Below are positions 11,464 through 23,599 of a stretch of 64,000 bases of DNA, in pieces. The notes beneath the pieces are model-generated. The model worked only from the letters and a program-made list of their open reading frames with translations. It was not told the origin of the DNA and made no database searches. Position 1 is the first letter of the stretch. Each line of letters starts with the position of its first letter. The stretch is from Fennellomyces sp. T-0311 (Eukaryota; Mucoromycota; Mucoromycetes; Mucorales; Lichtheimiaceae). The position numbers were made by a program, and so were the translations under genes. Location of the stretch: NCBI GenBank assembly GCA_025266875.1, contig JALLLT010000004.1, positions 682,001-746,000 on the forward strand, written 5' to 3'.

Positions 11464-14400
11464 TTATAACTTGAAGAGAATACGGTTCTTGGGTGGCTGT
11501 CTCTTGTTGCGGTTGATGGCCCATCTGCGGATGAGTCCTTGCACGATGAAACGTTCCCAAATAACCGTCGCCACCATGTTGCCTACGATCAAGCCCCAGA
11601 GACCCCAACGGAAGCTGTGTGGCATGACATTGTGACCGATGGGGGAGTTGTATTCGTCAATGTACCAGCTGGGCTTGGGGTATCCGAGTGACTCCAGCAC
11701 GGTGTCGGTACCACAGTTGATACGGAACTAAAGAAAAAGATCCAAGCGGTGAGTCAAAGGTATCTGATACTGTGAGTCTATGAACTTACAATGCAGCCGT
11801 AGGGGTTGGGATCTGCAAGAATGATGTAACTGGTACTGGTAAAGAAGCAGCACCAGAAAAGCACCAAAACGTAATTGCGGTACCACGACTGTCTGAAAAC
11901 AGATCCGAAATTGGTGAGAGCGGCATTGTGGAAAAATTGCATAACGATCACCATGGAGATGACTTCGGATTCAAAGTTATCACCAAGCAACCACCAGCGT
12001 GCTGAATCAACAGCGGCACCATCAAACTCATTGCATGTAAACCAGTCCTGCTGGAAGAGATAAATCACCGCGCCACTGATGAACCAAAAGTTGATGAAAA
12101 CGACGCCCAGAATCGATGCCAGGGTATACGGTCCAATGGGTTTGGCGGTTGGGCGCGAGGGGCTGAGTACCTTGGCAGGTTGCAGTTGTGTAATGGCGAA
12201 CGTCATAAAAGTGACAATGAAACCATCAATAGTGATCCAAATCGATTCGGGCGCAATGACAGTAAAGTAGAACATGAGCAGTTCCCAGGAAGCCATACAT
12301 TCACCATAAAAGATGATGAATTTATAGTTTGCGAAACTAGTAGCCAAAGCAGCACGGCCTTGTCGCAACAGTTCAACACATTGCATGATGGATCTACATA
12401 TAAGTGGTTAGCGTCGGGATCAATATTGATGCGCTACTGTTTTTCTTACCTGTTATTGGTACTGAAAGGCGAAACAATGGATGCCTCAGCTTCAGAAAGT
12501 GCGAGACCTACATGTGCAGCACGTAAAGCACCACAATCGTTGCCACCGTCACCACACATGCCAGTAACACCCTTTTCCATATGTAAACGGACACATTGGA
12601 CCTTGTCAGACGGCGTCATGCGGGCAAACACACGGGTGTGAAGCAAATATTTGCGCATCTTGTTTTGGGCAATCAGTTGTTCAAATGCACGGCCAGTCAC
12701 TGCCAATTCGACTTGCTTGTTGTGTTCTTCATGCAAATCATCTTCCAAGACTTGATCCACATCGGTTTGCTTGCCAGAGTCTACATCATGCCACACCAGT
12801 GCGCCGTTGACATAGTCACCGAGGAATACGCGCTGGTGTGCCTCAATCATACCGCACTGACGGGCGATGAAAATGCCAGTAAGAGCGGTGTCGCCGGTGA
12901 TCATGACAACACGAGTGTCACCACCCTTGAGTTGAGCAATGGCGTCCGTAGTATCGTGCTTGAGCATGTTGCGGAAAAGGACAAAGCCTGTAAAGTGACA
13001 TCCCATTTCGAGTTCGTCGCGGGTCATGGTCTTGATAGCTTCCATGGTGATATCTTCACCAAGGACACCCAAATCACGGTGAGCAAGCGAAAGGACATAG
13101 CAACCTTCACGAGCATAGTTGGCGGCGGTCTGATCGTAGTGGGTGGGCACAGTCTCTTCCACGGATAGATGCTTGACACGTTCGAAAGAGCCCTTCAGGA
13201 ACACATGGACACGCTGAGTGTTAGGATCGAGGACAGCAACCGACTGCGAAGCGCGAGCGTGGACAAATTCAAAGCGGCGGAGGACGTGAACCGGTGTGGG
13301 CTTTTCATTGGGATCGGAAGCTGGTGGAGATAAGGTGTCGAGGTACTGAGGATCAGCAGGGGGCAGCAATTCCCAGTTCATAGCATTGAATGATTCAATA
13401 TCAACGGGGTTACCGATGAACTGATCCTTGACCTTGGTCACAGCATGGCAAGTGGCAATACCCATAGCTAGAGTCTTGTTCATCGCAAGAGGATCATCCA
13501 CACGGTCCTCAAAGGTACCATCCAGAGCGTCCGGACGCATAACAGCTCCGTAAAATTCCAGGCCTTCGCGAGTCAACGTACCCGTCTTGTCAAAGCAGAA
13601 GATGCGCACTTTACCAGACAGGTTAATGCGTGGCAGGTCCAAGCACAAAATCTTCTTACGGCGCATACGTGCCGCAGAGACAGACTGGTTGATGGTGAAT
13701 GCGGCAGGCAACAAAGGTGAGAAAATCTGAGACATGATGAATACGCCGTAGAACCAACTGGTAATGTTGCCACGACCCATCCACCACAACGACAGAGCAA
13801 ATGCGATACCACCCCACAGCAGAAGGATACAGATGGCAACCTTGATGTGTTCGTTGAAAATAAAGCTGACGGGAGAAGGGAACAGGATCTTGTGGATAAG
13901 CATACCCTTCTCACTGGTGATACCCGTACGCAATGCCAATGCCTGCACGCGCTTTTCACCAGAAGCAGGAGTGATCTGCATCACAGTTGTGCCAGCAAAC
14001 AGGGTGTTGATCTTTCCAGAGCCCATCATATCGTATACGTTATCGTCGTTGTTGAGCGCAATCTTACGGATAGGCATAGCTTCACCAGTCAAGGAGGATT
14101 CGTTGACAACAATTGTACCAGTCATAATCACAGCGTCACATGGCAACTTTTCGTTTTCACGGACTTCAAAGATATCACCTGGAACAAGATCACTGCTGGA
14201 GATGTCCTCCTTCCATTCGCCATCACGCAAGACGCACACCTTACTAACATCTTCGGCCAACTTCTTGATACGGTACTCGCCAAGCAAGCGGAGGATCACG
14301 CGAACAATTGCAGAGGCAAGAATGATACAGGTTTGTACCAAACCCATCTTGAAGTACTGGAAATAGCTAATAACATTTGGCTTAATTCCACATCCATGTA

Positions 14401-16090
14401 CTTTCTCTCCTTGCTGATTTTGATACTTACTACCACACCCACATACACATCATCTGGTACAGATACAAGAATGAACTGAATCTGATGTTTTTTAGAAAAA
14501 AGATTAGATGAGTCAACCAGGTACGATAGATCAATAAAATATACACACTCTTGAGCAAAGGCCATAGGGATGGTTGGCACGCGAACCTTGATAATGTTGG
14601 ATCCCAATAAGCCCTGACGCGCAATTGCATCCTCAGTTGTCATTCCCTTGGCGTACTCGCATAGCTTGCTATTGGTCGAGCCCAAATCGAATTCGTAAGG
14701 TTCAAACTTGTGCTTATCAGCATTGAACACATAACGCATGCATTGGTATTCAAAGAAACGCAACCCACTGGTATACTTGATCTTGTGGGTCTCGACAATA
14801 ACGTCCATCCTACTATCGGTTAGCCATACTGTTGTTTTGATTTCACACGTCGAAAAACTTACTTTAGCCGCTTTACGGCCAGATCCTCGAATTTGCGGAG
14901 TTTTGCGATCCACTTGTTGCCATCATCCAAAAACACCAATTCCTCCTGGCGACGCTCGACTTGCACATAGCTTGAGGTATGGGCGTATGATTCGATACGG
15001 AAGTAGTTGACCAAACGTTTGCGCAAAAGCAATACAATTGCAAACCAAGCAGCAGCAATATGCCAGACGACACAAAAGATTTTGGATGACAGGTCTGAGG
15101 TCAAAAAGATGGCGAACTCTGCACCACCCAAATCACCGTCTGTGCCACAAAAAAATTTAGAGATCATGTGCTACTTGAAAAAAAAAATATAAACTTACAG
15201 TAATCACTGACGATGCAGCCCAAAAAGACCAAAAATAGGAGAGTGACGATCACGACCGAGCCAAACACAAACAAACCAAAATAATCAACGTTGAAGCCTC
15301 GGAAACGTAATCGTTCAGAATCTTGCAACGAGGAAGTGTCCGAATCAGCGGCGCTAACACCCTTTTCGTCGGCCTTTAACTTTTCATCAATAGGCGCTTC
15401 GGTCACTGCTGCTGATTTCATCGACTTATGGAAGGCAAACTCGCGACCAGTCTTGTACAAGTGCCAAAGAACCAGTAAACCGGCCTCGACAGCCATCAGC
15501 GCCCACACAGCAAGCCACATGGGTTCACGGTACGTAAAGGTGGGTTCGACAAGAGGACACTCAGCCCAAATCAGCGGTTGGTCCACATCGACACCCCATA
15601 CGCCAGCAGTGATGTTTAGTGAAACATCTGAACCACATTGCTCCAAAGTCAGTTCTGCTGCTCGGTCACCATCAAAGTGCTCGATGTTGGTCAGTTGTCC
15701 GGCCATACACGGGACATAGCTAGCGTATGCCTGGCCGATAACTTCGTCGTCGCAAAGACAGGCGTTGGCGATGCCCTCACAGGACTCTTGGCAGGTACCA
15801 TCGAGACAGAACGATTGGCCAGCAGGGCATGATGGCGCAAGTGCAGAAGGGCATAGATCGTGGTTCGTCACACAAAGTACAGGACAAGGGATGTCGTTCT
15901 TCGCATGTAGCGGGCAAACGTTTCCCTGGCGGTCATAATCATTGACTATAACACATCAATGAGTTTCTTAGTCGTTCCAACGGTGGAAACAAAAGCGTGT
16001 AATACCATGATGGAAAACAGGGATTCCCCTTACTCCATGAAATTTCGCCAAGAAGATGGCTGCGGCAATGATCAATGCGGCCGCTCTCAT
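11464..16090 (-). CDS. P5B-type P-type ATPase with N-terminal lumenal Cys-rich domain
   Basis: Eight predicted exons with matching phases give about 1,400 residues. The start at 16090 gives a signal peptide ('MRAAALIIAAAIFLAKF'). A Cys-rich region of about 190 residues follows ('CPAGQSFCLDGTCQESCEG', 'ACLCDDEV'), then a first helix, a variable cytosolic loop and the ATPase core. Core motifs seen: A domain 'SSLTGEAMP', phosphorylation site 'CFDKTGTLT', nucleotide-domain 'LKGSFE', hinge 'GDGGNDCGA', and the P5B-type 'INLSGKVRIFCFD' stretch. The M4 motif reads SPLLP instead of PPALP. P5B pumps (ATP13A2, yeast Ypk9) move polyamines or related cations in endolysosomal membranes. A 17-residue exon (about 14446-14492) supplies a membrane helix. 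The catalytic Asp is kept, so an active pump is likely; the substrate is inferred from the family. Confidence 0.85.
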
Positions 16091-17570
16091 GTCTTGGGAA
16101 GTGACGCCTCTTTGCTGCTAGAAACCGAGAGAGAGGAAGAAAAGAAATGGTTCAGCAAAAAAAAAAATTAGACTGGATACCCTACGAAAAGGCCGACTGT
16201 GTTACAAAAGCCAAAAACATCTCCGCGAGTTCGACCGTCTATCTTTTCAGGTACCCAACAACCTCTTAACTCTATCGCCAAAGTGTTACCATAAACAAAG
16301 TCATTTATCCTTTCATATTTCTTTCTTCTCAAATGCTCGTTGGTAAAAATTCAATCCGCGCCCGTGCCGATCGTTGGTTTCATGCTACACCTTACATCAC
16401 ATGTCTTGATCTTTGTAAAACTTACCAAAAAAAATGGCTATACCAGGGCAGCACAACGCACGTTTCCATTTGCAGAATAAGTATTTTTCTGTCGATATAT
16501 ACTTTTATCGCCATGGCATAACTGCAGCTTTGTTATGTGAGATGACACTTGCTGCATATAAGCTAGCAAATTTCATTGGCCTTTGAAAAAAAAACAATGG
16601 GTTTGTGTGCAGCAAGTATGTGTATTTCCGTAAACCAGTACATTGGAAAAAAGTGCTATCCTACATTTATGATAAGCAGTCTTGTACAACTTCTTACTTG
16701 GCTTAGAAAGCATCGACCCGAACCCTTTTCAATGCTGTTTAAGGCATGTGACCGGGGCGCTTATCGGGGTATATTGACCAATTGGAAGCTGACCCACCAG
16801 GGCCACCAGCGTACAAAAGCATCATAATATGTTGTGTAATAAGTTATTCAATTGACTATTTTCACTTACTATGTATATTTGCATAGCAAACATATGCGGG
16901 GCTGCGGAAAGCTGGTGCAGTAAGAAGAACAATTTACTTAACCGAGCCAAGTCTCTGTTGTACCTGCAACGACAGCAACAACGCATAGAGGTGTTTCTAT
17001 TCTAAATGTCACCCAAAAATAATGATTCATGCAGGACTGAAGAAAGGGACTGGGTAAAACGGGGGAGGGGAAGTGCCGGACTCAGTCCAATTCCTATCTT
17101 GTGCTAACTTATATATGTGGTAAGAATGCTCAATGTAAGCATTCGCTTCAATACGTACCTAGATTGAAAAAAAAAGAGCTGTCATCTTCTGTTACTATGA
17201 GGAGTGCTTTCAGGCGTTTTTTTTATTCCTTTGTTGGTGATTATAAATGAAAGTCGTACTTAAATCATCTATATCTTTTAACTTGCTACTCGTAACGACT
17301 TTATGTGTAGAAGCATGGTTATACTTTGCTTGGCTTGAGAAATTTTCTAATGCATTGGAGAAGCTTTTTGATTATGGGCGACCTGAATATATAGATATAT
17401 AAAAACGGATAAAGAAAGTACCTCCATTTCGTACACTGGTGAAAGCGAGGTGCCAGACTTGTCCGGACCTCCGGCTCGAACGCGACTCCTTTTTCGGTAT
17501 CTCCATTTTCCCCACCCTATCAAAAGCGTACCAGAAGCAAATTCTGAACCCATCCACATTATCAAAAGAT
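16091..17570. other. Intergenic, no gene supported
   Basis: Upstream flank of the P5B ATPase followed by AT-rich sequence. The open stretches at 16333-16521 and 16576-16827 lack family similarity, splice structure or composition typical of genes. A G-rich run lies near 17060. Confidence 0.5.
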
Positions 17571-18943
17571 ATGGTCGCAGACGAAATAGATAGGAAAAAT
17601 CAACAGCTAGCGCAACACTTCCCGCTCGAAATGACTCATTGTATTTTATCATTACTGACAGTAAAAAATCGCACTCGTCTATTGGAAACTTGTCGCTACT
17701 GGTACGAGTTCATACAGTAGCCGCTTCATATAATGAGGTTTTATATAACAATAAAGTTTGGGCTGTACCATCGTATCGCTATATAAAGCAGCCACTGTAC
17801 GCTACGGCATCAATGGGCCGAAAAGTGGAATGAGTTGAATGCGACAGAAGTCAGCTTAGGATCATGACCCCAGCGATATAACAATTCCTTTAAAACAAAG
17901 TATAAGGCAAAGTGAAGATACTTAATCTTGAGACAATAAAAAATTACAGATCGCGTATGTAATGCTTTGGAAGAAAACAATATTACACGCTATCTCCTCC
18001 TTGTTCACCGTCTCGTGTAGTTATCCCGCCGCCTTATGTTACTTCAAAACTTGAACCAAATCGAGTCTCTACGTCATAGATAAGGCACACTATATGGGGA
18101 AAAAGAGAGATTTAACAACGTACTTATTATTAATCTAAGGCTTTAAGTTTGGAATCATGAAATACTGTTTAGGATTCTGGAACCAAGTAAAACTGCAATC
18201 AATATTATCAAACTCGAACGAAGCGACGACGGAGAAAAACGACTCTCTGCCTCAGTAACAAGCGATATGATACTGCGGTTTCCAAATTTTTGCATTATCA
18301 CCATTAGCAGTTAAGCACCCTACCGATGGCCCAAAAATGAAGAATCCATGCCTTCAATGACATTACCACAAAATGTGAATTTGACGCACCTTCTCATTTT
18401 TTGCCCAATAACATCAAGCCATCTTATCAACCTTCTCAGCAACTGGCTGTTTCTACAGCCACTTACACTCAAAAGCGAACTAAACTTTGACAGATACCAT
18501 TTCTGAAACTATAGGTGGTCGTTGTTGCGGATTTATAACGTTTTCATCTTGGCACAAAAAAAATATCGTACCACAACAAACTCTTGAAGCGTCGCACGTT
18601 CTCGAAAGATTAGAACTCTTGAACGTGCCTCTAAACGGCATGTCCCGAGATAGCATCTGTACTTGATTGCCATATATTCCGTCGAAACAAGATATCACAT
18701 GCTAGCGGATACCATTAGTGCGTCACCAAATATTGAAAAACTTGGCTTGGATTGCGTGCAAAGGGATATGAATGCGGATATCGTGAGACGGGGGAACTCA
18801 AAAAGTACGTCGAGCTCCACCTTCTTCCGAGTGAACGGGACATCAATGCACTGGTCTCACTTTCACATCTGAAGCCTCTTTGCGTCTGTTACCTGTGCAC
18901 GGAGCCACAAGTCCCTAATTCTGCGCTGATTAAGCCACTGTAA
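17571..18943 (+). pseudogene. Broken F-box/LRR protein gene
   Basis: The start 'MVADEIDRKNQQLAQHFPLEM' leads into an F-box ('FPLEMTHCILSLLTVKNRTRLLETCRYWYEF') ending in a stop at about 17718. The next family-like segment ('SYNEVLYNNKVWA') continues in another frame. Further on, leucine-rich-repeat pieces can be read in scattered frames: 'LPQNVNLTHL' (about 18365), 'LERLELLNVPL' (about 18600) and 'ISASPNIEKLGLDC' (about 18710). They are separated by several stops. The layout (N-terminal F-box, then LRRs) and length match the intact F-box/LRR gene at 38.6-40.6 kb, though they are not close copies. F-box proteins recruit substrates to SCF ubiquitin ligases; this copy cannot. Confidence 0.6.
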
Positions 18944-20052
18944 AAGAGTAAAAGCAAAAATCGCCTAACAATAATCGCCGTGCCATCTAGTTATTGTATA
19001 CTAAGGGGATATAGGCCTGCAAATACACATGAACAAGTTGCGAAAGAATTTGAGGACTTTGATACAATGTAAAATATTACGCAAGTTTAACAGTAAAAAA
19101 GTTGACATACCTAACCAACATATATGTATACACCATAAAGCGAACTATCATTGTTTTAAGGCTAGGAAAACCAAGGTGAGGCCGCTGAGAACATCAATAT
19201 CCACATTACATAACATTGCGTAATGTTAAATCTGAAATTTAGTACCTGATAATTAAAGCATACACAATAATGATACATCGCGGAGTAAGTACATGCGACT
19301 ATGCGACAGGGGATAATCGTATAATCAATGTGCATTAATCATACAAGCAGGAGAGCAACAATAGTTATTTGTGCCTCATCAAGTGAATGAATGTGTAGTG
19401 AATTGCCACAAACAGCAATGTTTAAATATAACGGAGCAATATAAAAACATATTCATCTCAATTTGTTGATAAGTGAAGAACTCCTAAAGAGTTACTAAGC
19501 AAGTTTCTCGATTTGTGTGGAACGTATATATAGCAATAATTAAGCTTCCTCATCAGAGACTTTTTCATTCAGTTAATTTTGCGATTCTGTGGAAAAAAGC
19601 AGATGACCTTGCACACACCATTCAAAAATGATGTTGTAGCACGATCTATAAAGTCGCTTGTATTACATACACCTTTGTAAGCTTCATTGATGTTCGGGAA
19701 TAGCATGTACATATAGCATGAGATATTAATATTGCCAGGGAAACCGAACAAAAACCCATTTATCAGCGAAGATAGTTAACAAAAAAGAGCTTCTTGCACT
19801 GCAATATGGATCCAGAATGCTGGTTCGTGTGACAATGTTCCATTGCTGTGTAACAGATAGAGTTTTCACAACTCTGGGCGATATAAATTATTGGGCAGTT
19901 TGAGTCTTGCATGCATGAGCGTGGCAAAAAAAAAGATTTACCATCGATTTTTTTCGGGATTACATTGTACAATTAATAGTAGGGAAAAAAGCGCTAAGTA
20001 TACGAAGGGTTTGCGAGAGTGAAAGTTAAGCTGTCTATGGATGTACTATAGA
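18944..20052. other. Gene-poor; right part is duplicated 3' flank of a LEA2-like gene
   Basis: No gene supported. On the minus strand, 19570-19980 is alignable to 33280-33735 on the plus strand, i.e. the sequence downstream of the two LEA2-like paralogues. The open stretches there (19569-19751, 19763-19972) are Cys-containing but are broken in the other copy. Confidence 0.5.
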
Positions 20053-21083
20053 CTATTGTTGGGGGCATCTGAAAGCGCTAGGCCGTGCGGATGCTTCTTG
20101 GCTCCATACAATTCCACTGATTTTCATTTTCACGAAGAAGGCGACATTCAGTGACTCTGTAACCTCGTTAGTACTACCAGGAATTTGCTGAGGTGTCATG
20201 CAGGCTTTGAGGTTATTCAGGGTCGTATCATCCTTTTTGGACGAGCTATAATCTATTCTGACCCTGACATTGAATCGAGCCATGGATTGTCTGCCCGGCA
20301 ACATTATTGAGCCCGTGCTGCCTTTACCAATCTCCCTTCTGGTATCCATATCAACCGCTCTGACATCGAAGCCCTGCATTCGCGTTGGTATCCAATTGTC
20401 GCTGTTATCGAGGGTAAACGAGGTGTTCCACACGGTCTTGATGATTAATTCTTCGTGGACAGAATTGGTGCCTTCAGGTATATTAACTTCTTGAAACGCC
20501 AAGGCGTCCGGGAATCTTGGCCATACAAAGAACCAGACGACGGCCACAATGATAACAAAAATGAACGCTGCGAATACTATGGTACGACGAGCTATTCCAC
20601 AGCATCTTCGCTTTTTCGTATAACTTGGTACGCTTACTGCTGGTTGGGTATAAACGGGCTCGGGAGCTGCAAAGGCTTCCGCGTGCTCATGCTGAGAATA
20701 GGGCAAGTAGGCGGGGTATTCTTGCGATTCGTGGGTTCGTCGATGTTTCTTCTTTTTCTCGGTCGGTTGTTGTGGTGGAACAGCGTAAGGGTCGTACGCG
20801 TCGTATCCACCCGATCCTCGCTGTTGAGCTAATCTGCTTGTACTGTTGTCCGATCCTGTTCGAGAATGAATGGCATCAGAACCATTGGAATATTTTTTGA
20901 CTTTTGTCCCAACTTTTTTCAACTCGTTTCGCGCCCCAAATGAAAGCATTCGAGTGTTGCTTTACCTTGAGTGTAGCTTTTTTTCACGGGACCGTAGGGA
21001 TCGTTGGGCTCGAAATACGACCGTGACCCTTGATGCGCTCTCCCTGGATTGTAGTCGTAGTTACCGGGTGACGGCTGACTCAT
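20053..21083 (-). CDS. LEA2-like single-pass membrane protein, copy A
   Basis: Two exons. The start at 21083 ('MSQPSPGNYDYNPG') is preceded by the same GTGCAACAT context as copy B. A 65-nt phase-1 intron follows ...KKSYTQ. The cytosolic N-terminal half is hydrophilic and Tyr/Pro-rich with basic clusters ('EKKKKHRR', 'KKRRCCG'). One membrane helix follows ('TIVFAAFIFVIIVAVVWFFVW'), then an extracytosolic domain of about 170 residues with alternating strands ('WNTSFTLDNSDNWIPTRMQG') like the LEA2/NDR1-type beta-sandwich of fungal proteins. It is probably a type II protein of the plasma or vacuolar membrane; the function is unknown. It is about 70-80% alike to copy B at 32.0-33.2 kb by eye, but lacks a ~60-residue insert found there. 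Confidence 0.8.
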
Positions 21084-21190
21084 ATGTTGCACGGGTGTGG
21101 TGAAAAGAAAAGAAGAGACAGGAAGTGGCGTGAAAATGGAAAGAGAAGAAGAGCTTTTTCTTTCTTATAAGCAAGCCGCACAGACGTACA
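20950..21190 (-). promoter_or_regulatory. Conserved promoter and leader of LEA2-like copy A
   Basis: Upstream of the ATG at 21083, minus-strand reading gives GCGGCTTGCTTATAAGA, then a pyrimidine-rich stretch and TTTTCACGCCACTTCCT before GTGCAACATATG. The same blocks in the same order precede copy B (31915-32032). TTATAA is a candidate TATA-type element about 90-100 bp before the ATG. A CA-rich microsatellite (about 21185-21225) lies just upstream. Conservation between the two inverted copies is the evidence for function. Confidence 0.55.
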
Positions 21191-22714
21191 CACGCGCTCG
21201 CACACACACACGCACATACACAAGGTGGTTTCATCCTGAGCTCCTTTCCGACGCGGTTACAGACCAGCTCCACCTGCACTTCCGTAATGAAAGCGCATCA
21301 GCGATGCTCAAGTATACCATACAGTACCCGTACACCTGTATAGATTTTCCTTGGTTTCCCATCAACTTATTTTGGCGTTTAGACGGAGTACGAAAACACC
21401 TCTTTAGGAATTTGGCTATTAATTATATCTTTTGGACAAAAATAAATTCCCATTCCCTTTCTGTTCGTTCTTAACCAAGTGGAGAGAAAAACCCTTGCAT
21501 CAAAGAGGTAAAAGTGCAGGAGAAAATCTGGAAGAAAAATAGAAGAAGGTACGGATTCGTTCTGGAAGATTCCAGCTCCTCAAAAAAGTTACCCTATTTG
21601 TGTTTTCTTCTCTTTCTCTGTTAATAAGAAAGAGGACTGGGGAGTATAAGTACAGGTAAGTAGAAAGCACTAAAATTGTTTCATAAAACTGTACTGCCTT
21701 ATCAAAAGCTTCGATGTGTGCTCTGGTTCGGGACGGGTTGGTTCTCTTCGTGACACAGACTATCAATCGTGTGCTGTGAAACGCAGAGGTAATGTTCACC
21801 AGTGCAAGGTTGCTCCGTTCCAAGCGGCACGAGGCAAGAGATATTAGGCCAAGCATAACATATGGTACACATATATGTCCAGGTGAACACAGGCCTTCAG
21901 CAACTATTGTATGCCTTAAATTAAGTACGTGACCACATTGATGTACGTCCCGGTTGTTTATAAGTGTCGCATCCAATGCTGCGTTAAGTGTCTACTATAC
22001 TGTATTATTTTACAACAGACGCGATAACCAATGTCAAGCTAACATTTCTGAGATCACACTAAAGTCACAAACGCGATTATAACAGTACTTTTCACCACCA
22101 TCAAATTGATACTTTATTAATGATTTACGAAAAATCCAAGAGACCAAACTATAATCACGTGTGTTATGCATCGATCAGTGTCTTTTGCACACGATCGGGA
22201 CACTCCTAGCAATTGAGATCCCCGGGATCTGCAGTCCAACAATCAAGCAAGACTGCGGGTTCAACCACCAGAATGTGAACTGGTATTACCACAAATCCTT
22301 GCAGCCAAAATTGCCTTCGTACATATCAATTGTCATGATATACACTAGTCCAGTTCCGTGTATACAGACCGTCTGGGTAGTGGCATAGAACGCTAGAAAA
22401 TTATCCCAGCCGTATGTCGTTTCTTTTTCTACTTTTCTTAATTTCTTTTTTGTACATAAATGCATCGAGTAAAGGGGTACAATGAGGTTCATTGATGTGG
22501 TATCCATAAAGTCTATTCGTCGATTCCTTTGTGACGACAGGTCACTATTCCAACCGACCTTGCTCAATCAAGACATGTCATGTCCGTCTCTTATTTATAT
22601 GTTAGCAACTACTTGCTCGCAAGTAATTAAGGCGACAATTAAACACCTTTGCTGTCGTGCTCTGTAATGCCTTTTCTTCTAAAAGCTAAATCCAAGCATC
22701 ATTACGCTACCTTT
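21191..22714. other. Intergenic, no gene supported
   Basis: It contains a minus-strand open stretch of 158 codons (21976-21500) with no family similarity and skewed composition, and the 22135-22280 segment that matches 5730-5885. Otherwise AT-rich. Confidence 0.45.
22135..22280 (+). repeat. Segment duplicated from/at about 5730-5885
   Basis: Partner of the 5730-5885 segment. It shares the order of blocks around GATC-GTGTCTTTTGCACACGATC and the following ATTGAGATCCC. It marks the upstream edge of the duplicated segment that also carries the orphan membrane gene. Confidence 0.6.
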
Positions 22715-23550
22715 GTCGTCTTTATAAATGATTGAATCACGGAGGAGTAGACGACCCACGAAGAATAAGACCACACAGGTAAATAACCACTAAGGTATAT
22801 AACCACGAAGAATACGAGTAGATAGATGATGATTTATTTGATAAACTACTCCGATATTTATACTGTTTTCTAATACTAAAAATATGTACAATGATGCTGC
22901 GGTGCGCAGTAGATACCATTGGTCTTGTCAAAGAGAGAGTATTCGGCTGCGCATTACGTCAAGGCATATTGCTGCGCACCGCAGTAGGAGACGTATTGTC
23001 GGCAATATGAATTACCGAATAATGTACTACCACACCTTGATGAATTTTTTTTGGATTGTTTTTAGGTCTATCTTAGGCACAAAGCTATGATTCAAGCAAG
23101 TAATGCCTTACAGAAATAATAACAAAGTGAAAGCCTTTAACACTTTTGCTCTTTCAAGACACAATCCGTAAAAGTTTGACCAGGAATCAGCTCATCAATA
23201 CTTGCCAGTTACCTTTCGTATCACAGTTCCGGTTATTCGGCGCGTATATTGTAACACATTATTCGGTAAATTGTATCACGGACAGTACCTCTTCTACTGC
23301 GGTGCACAGCAGCACGTCTTGATGTAATACACCGTAACCTACTCCTTCTGTTCTTGTCATCGATCGTCTCTGCTACGCCCCGCACTGTTATTATGCATAT
23401 TTTTAGTATAGAAAACAGTATAAATATCAGTACGGTTTATTAAATGAAATATTGTCTAACTGCTCATATTTTTCCTGACTTTTATACTTCCGTGGCCTTC
23501 ATTCTTTGTGGGTCGTCTATCCTCCGCGGTTCAAGTTATACAAAAGACGA
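22715..23550. repeat. Foldback-type element: long imperfect inverted repeat
   Basis: The left arm (about 22715-23035) pairs with the right arm (about 23225-23550) read in reverse. Aligned landmarks in order: GGAGGA-TAGACGACCCAC at the ends; GATATTTATACTGTTTTCTA-TACTAAAAATATG; an internal CTGCGCACCGCAGTAG / TGCACCGCAGTAG block; and ATTACCGAATAATGT next to the ~190-bp centre. Arms are roughly 320 bp and 70-80% alike by eye. No transposase frame lies inside, so it is a non-autonomous foldback or MITE-like element, or a head-to-head insertion pair. Transcripts across it could form a long hairpin. CTGCGGTGCGCAG words are themselves palindromic. Confidence 0.75.
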
Positions 23551-23599
23551 CCTGTGTAACCTCAAGTAGTTCTTTAATTACCAAGGTCGACATCTACAT

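Noticed and set aside
12596..14479. Plus-strand ORFs of 190-210 codons over the P5B gene
   Set aside because: Antisense shadows of the conserved ATPase core.
21500..21976. 158-codon minus-strand ORF, with a Cys-rich alternative frame at 21702-21890
   Set aside because: No family match, no start or splice context, and composition like random translation.
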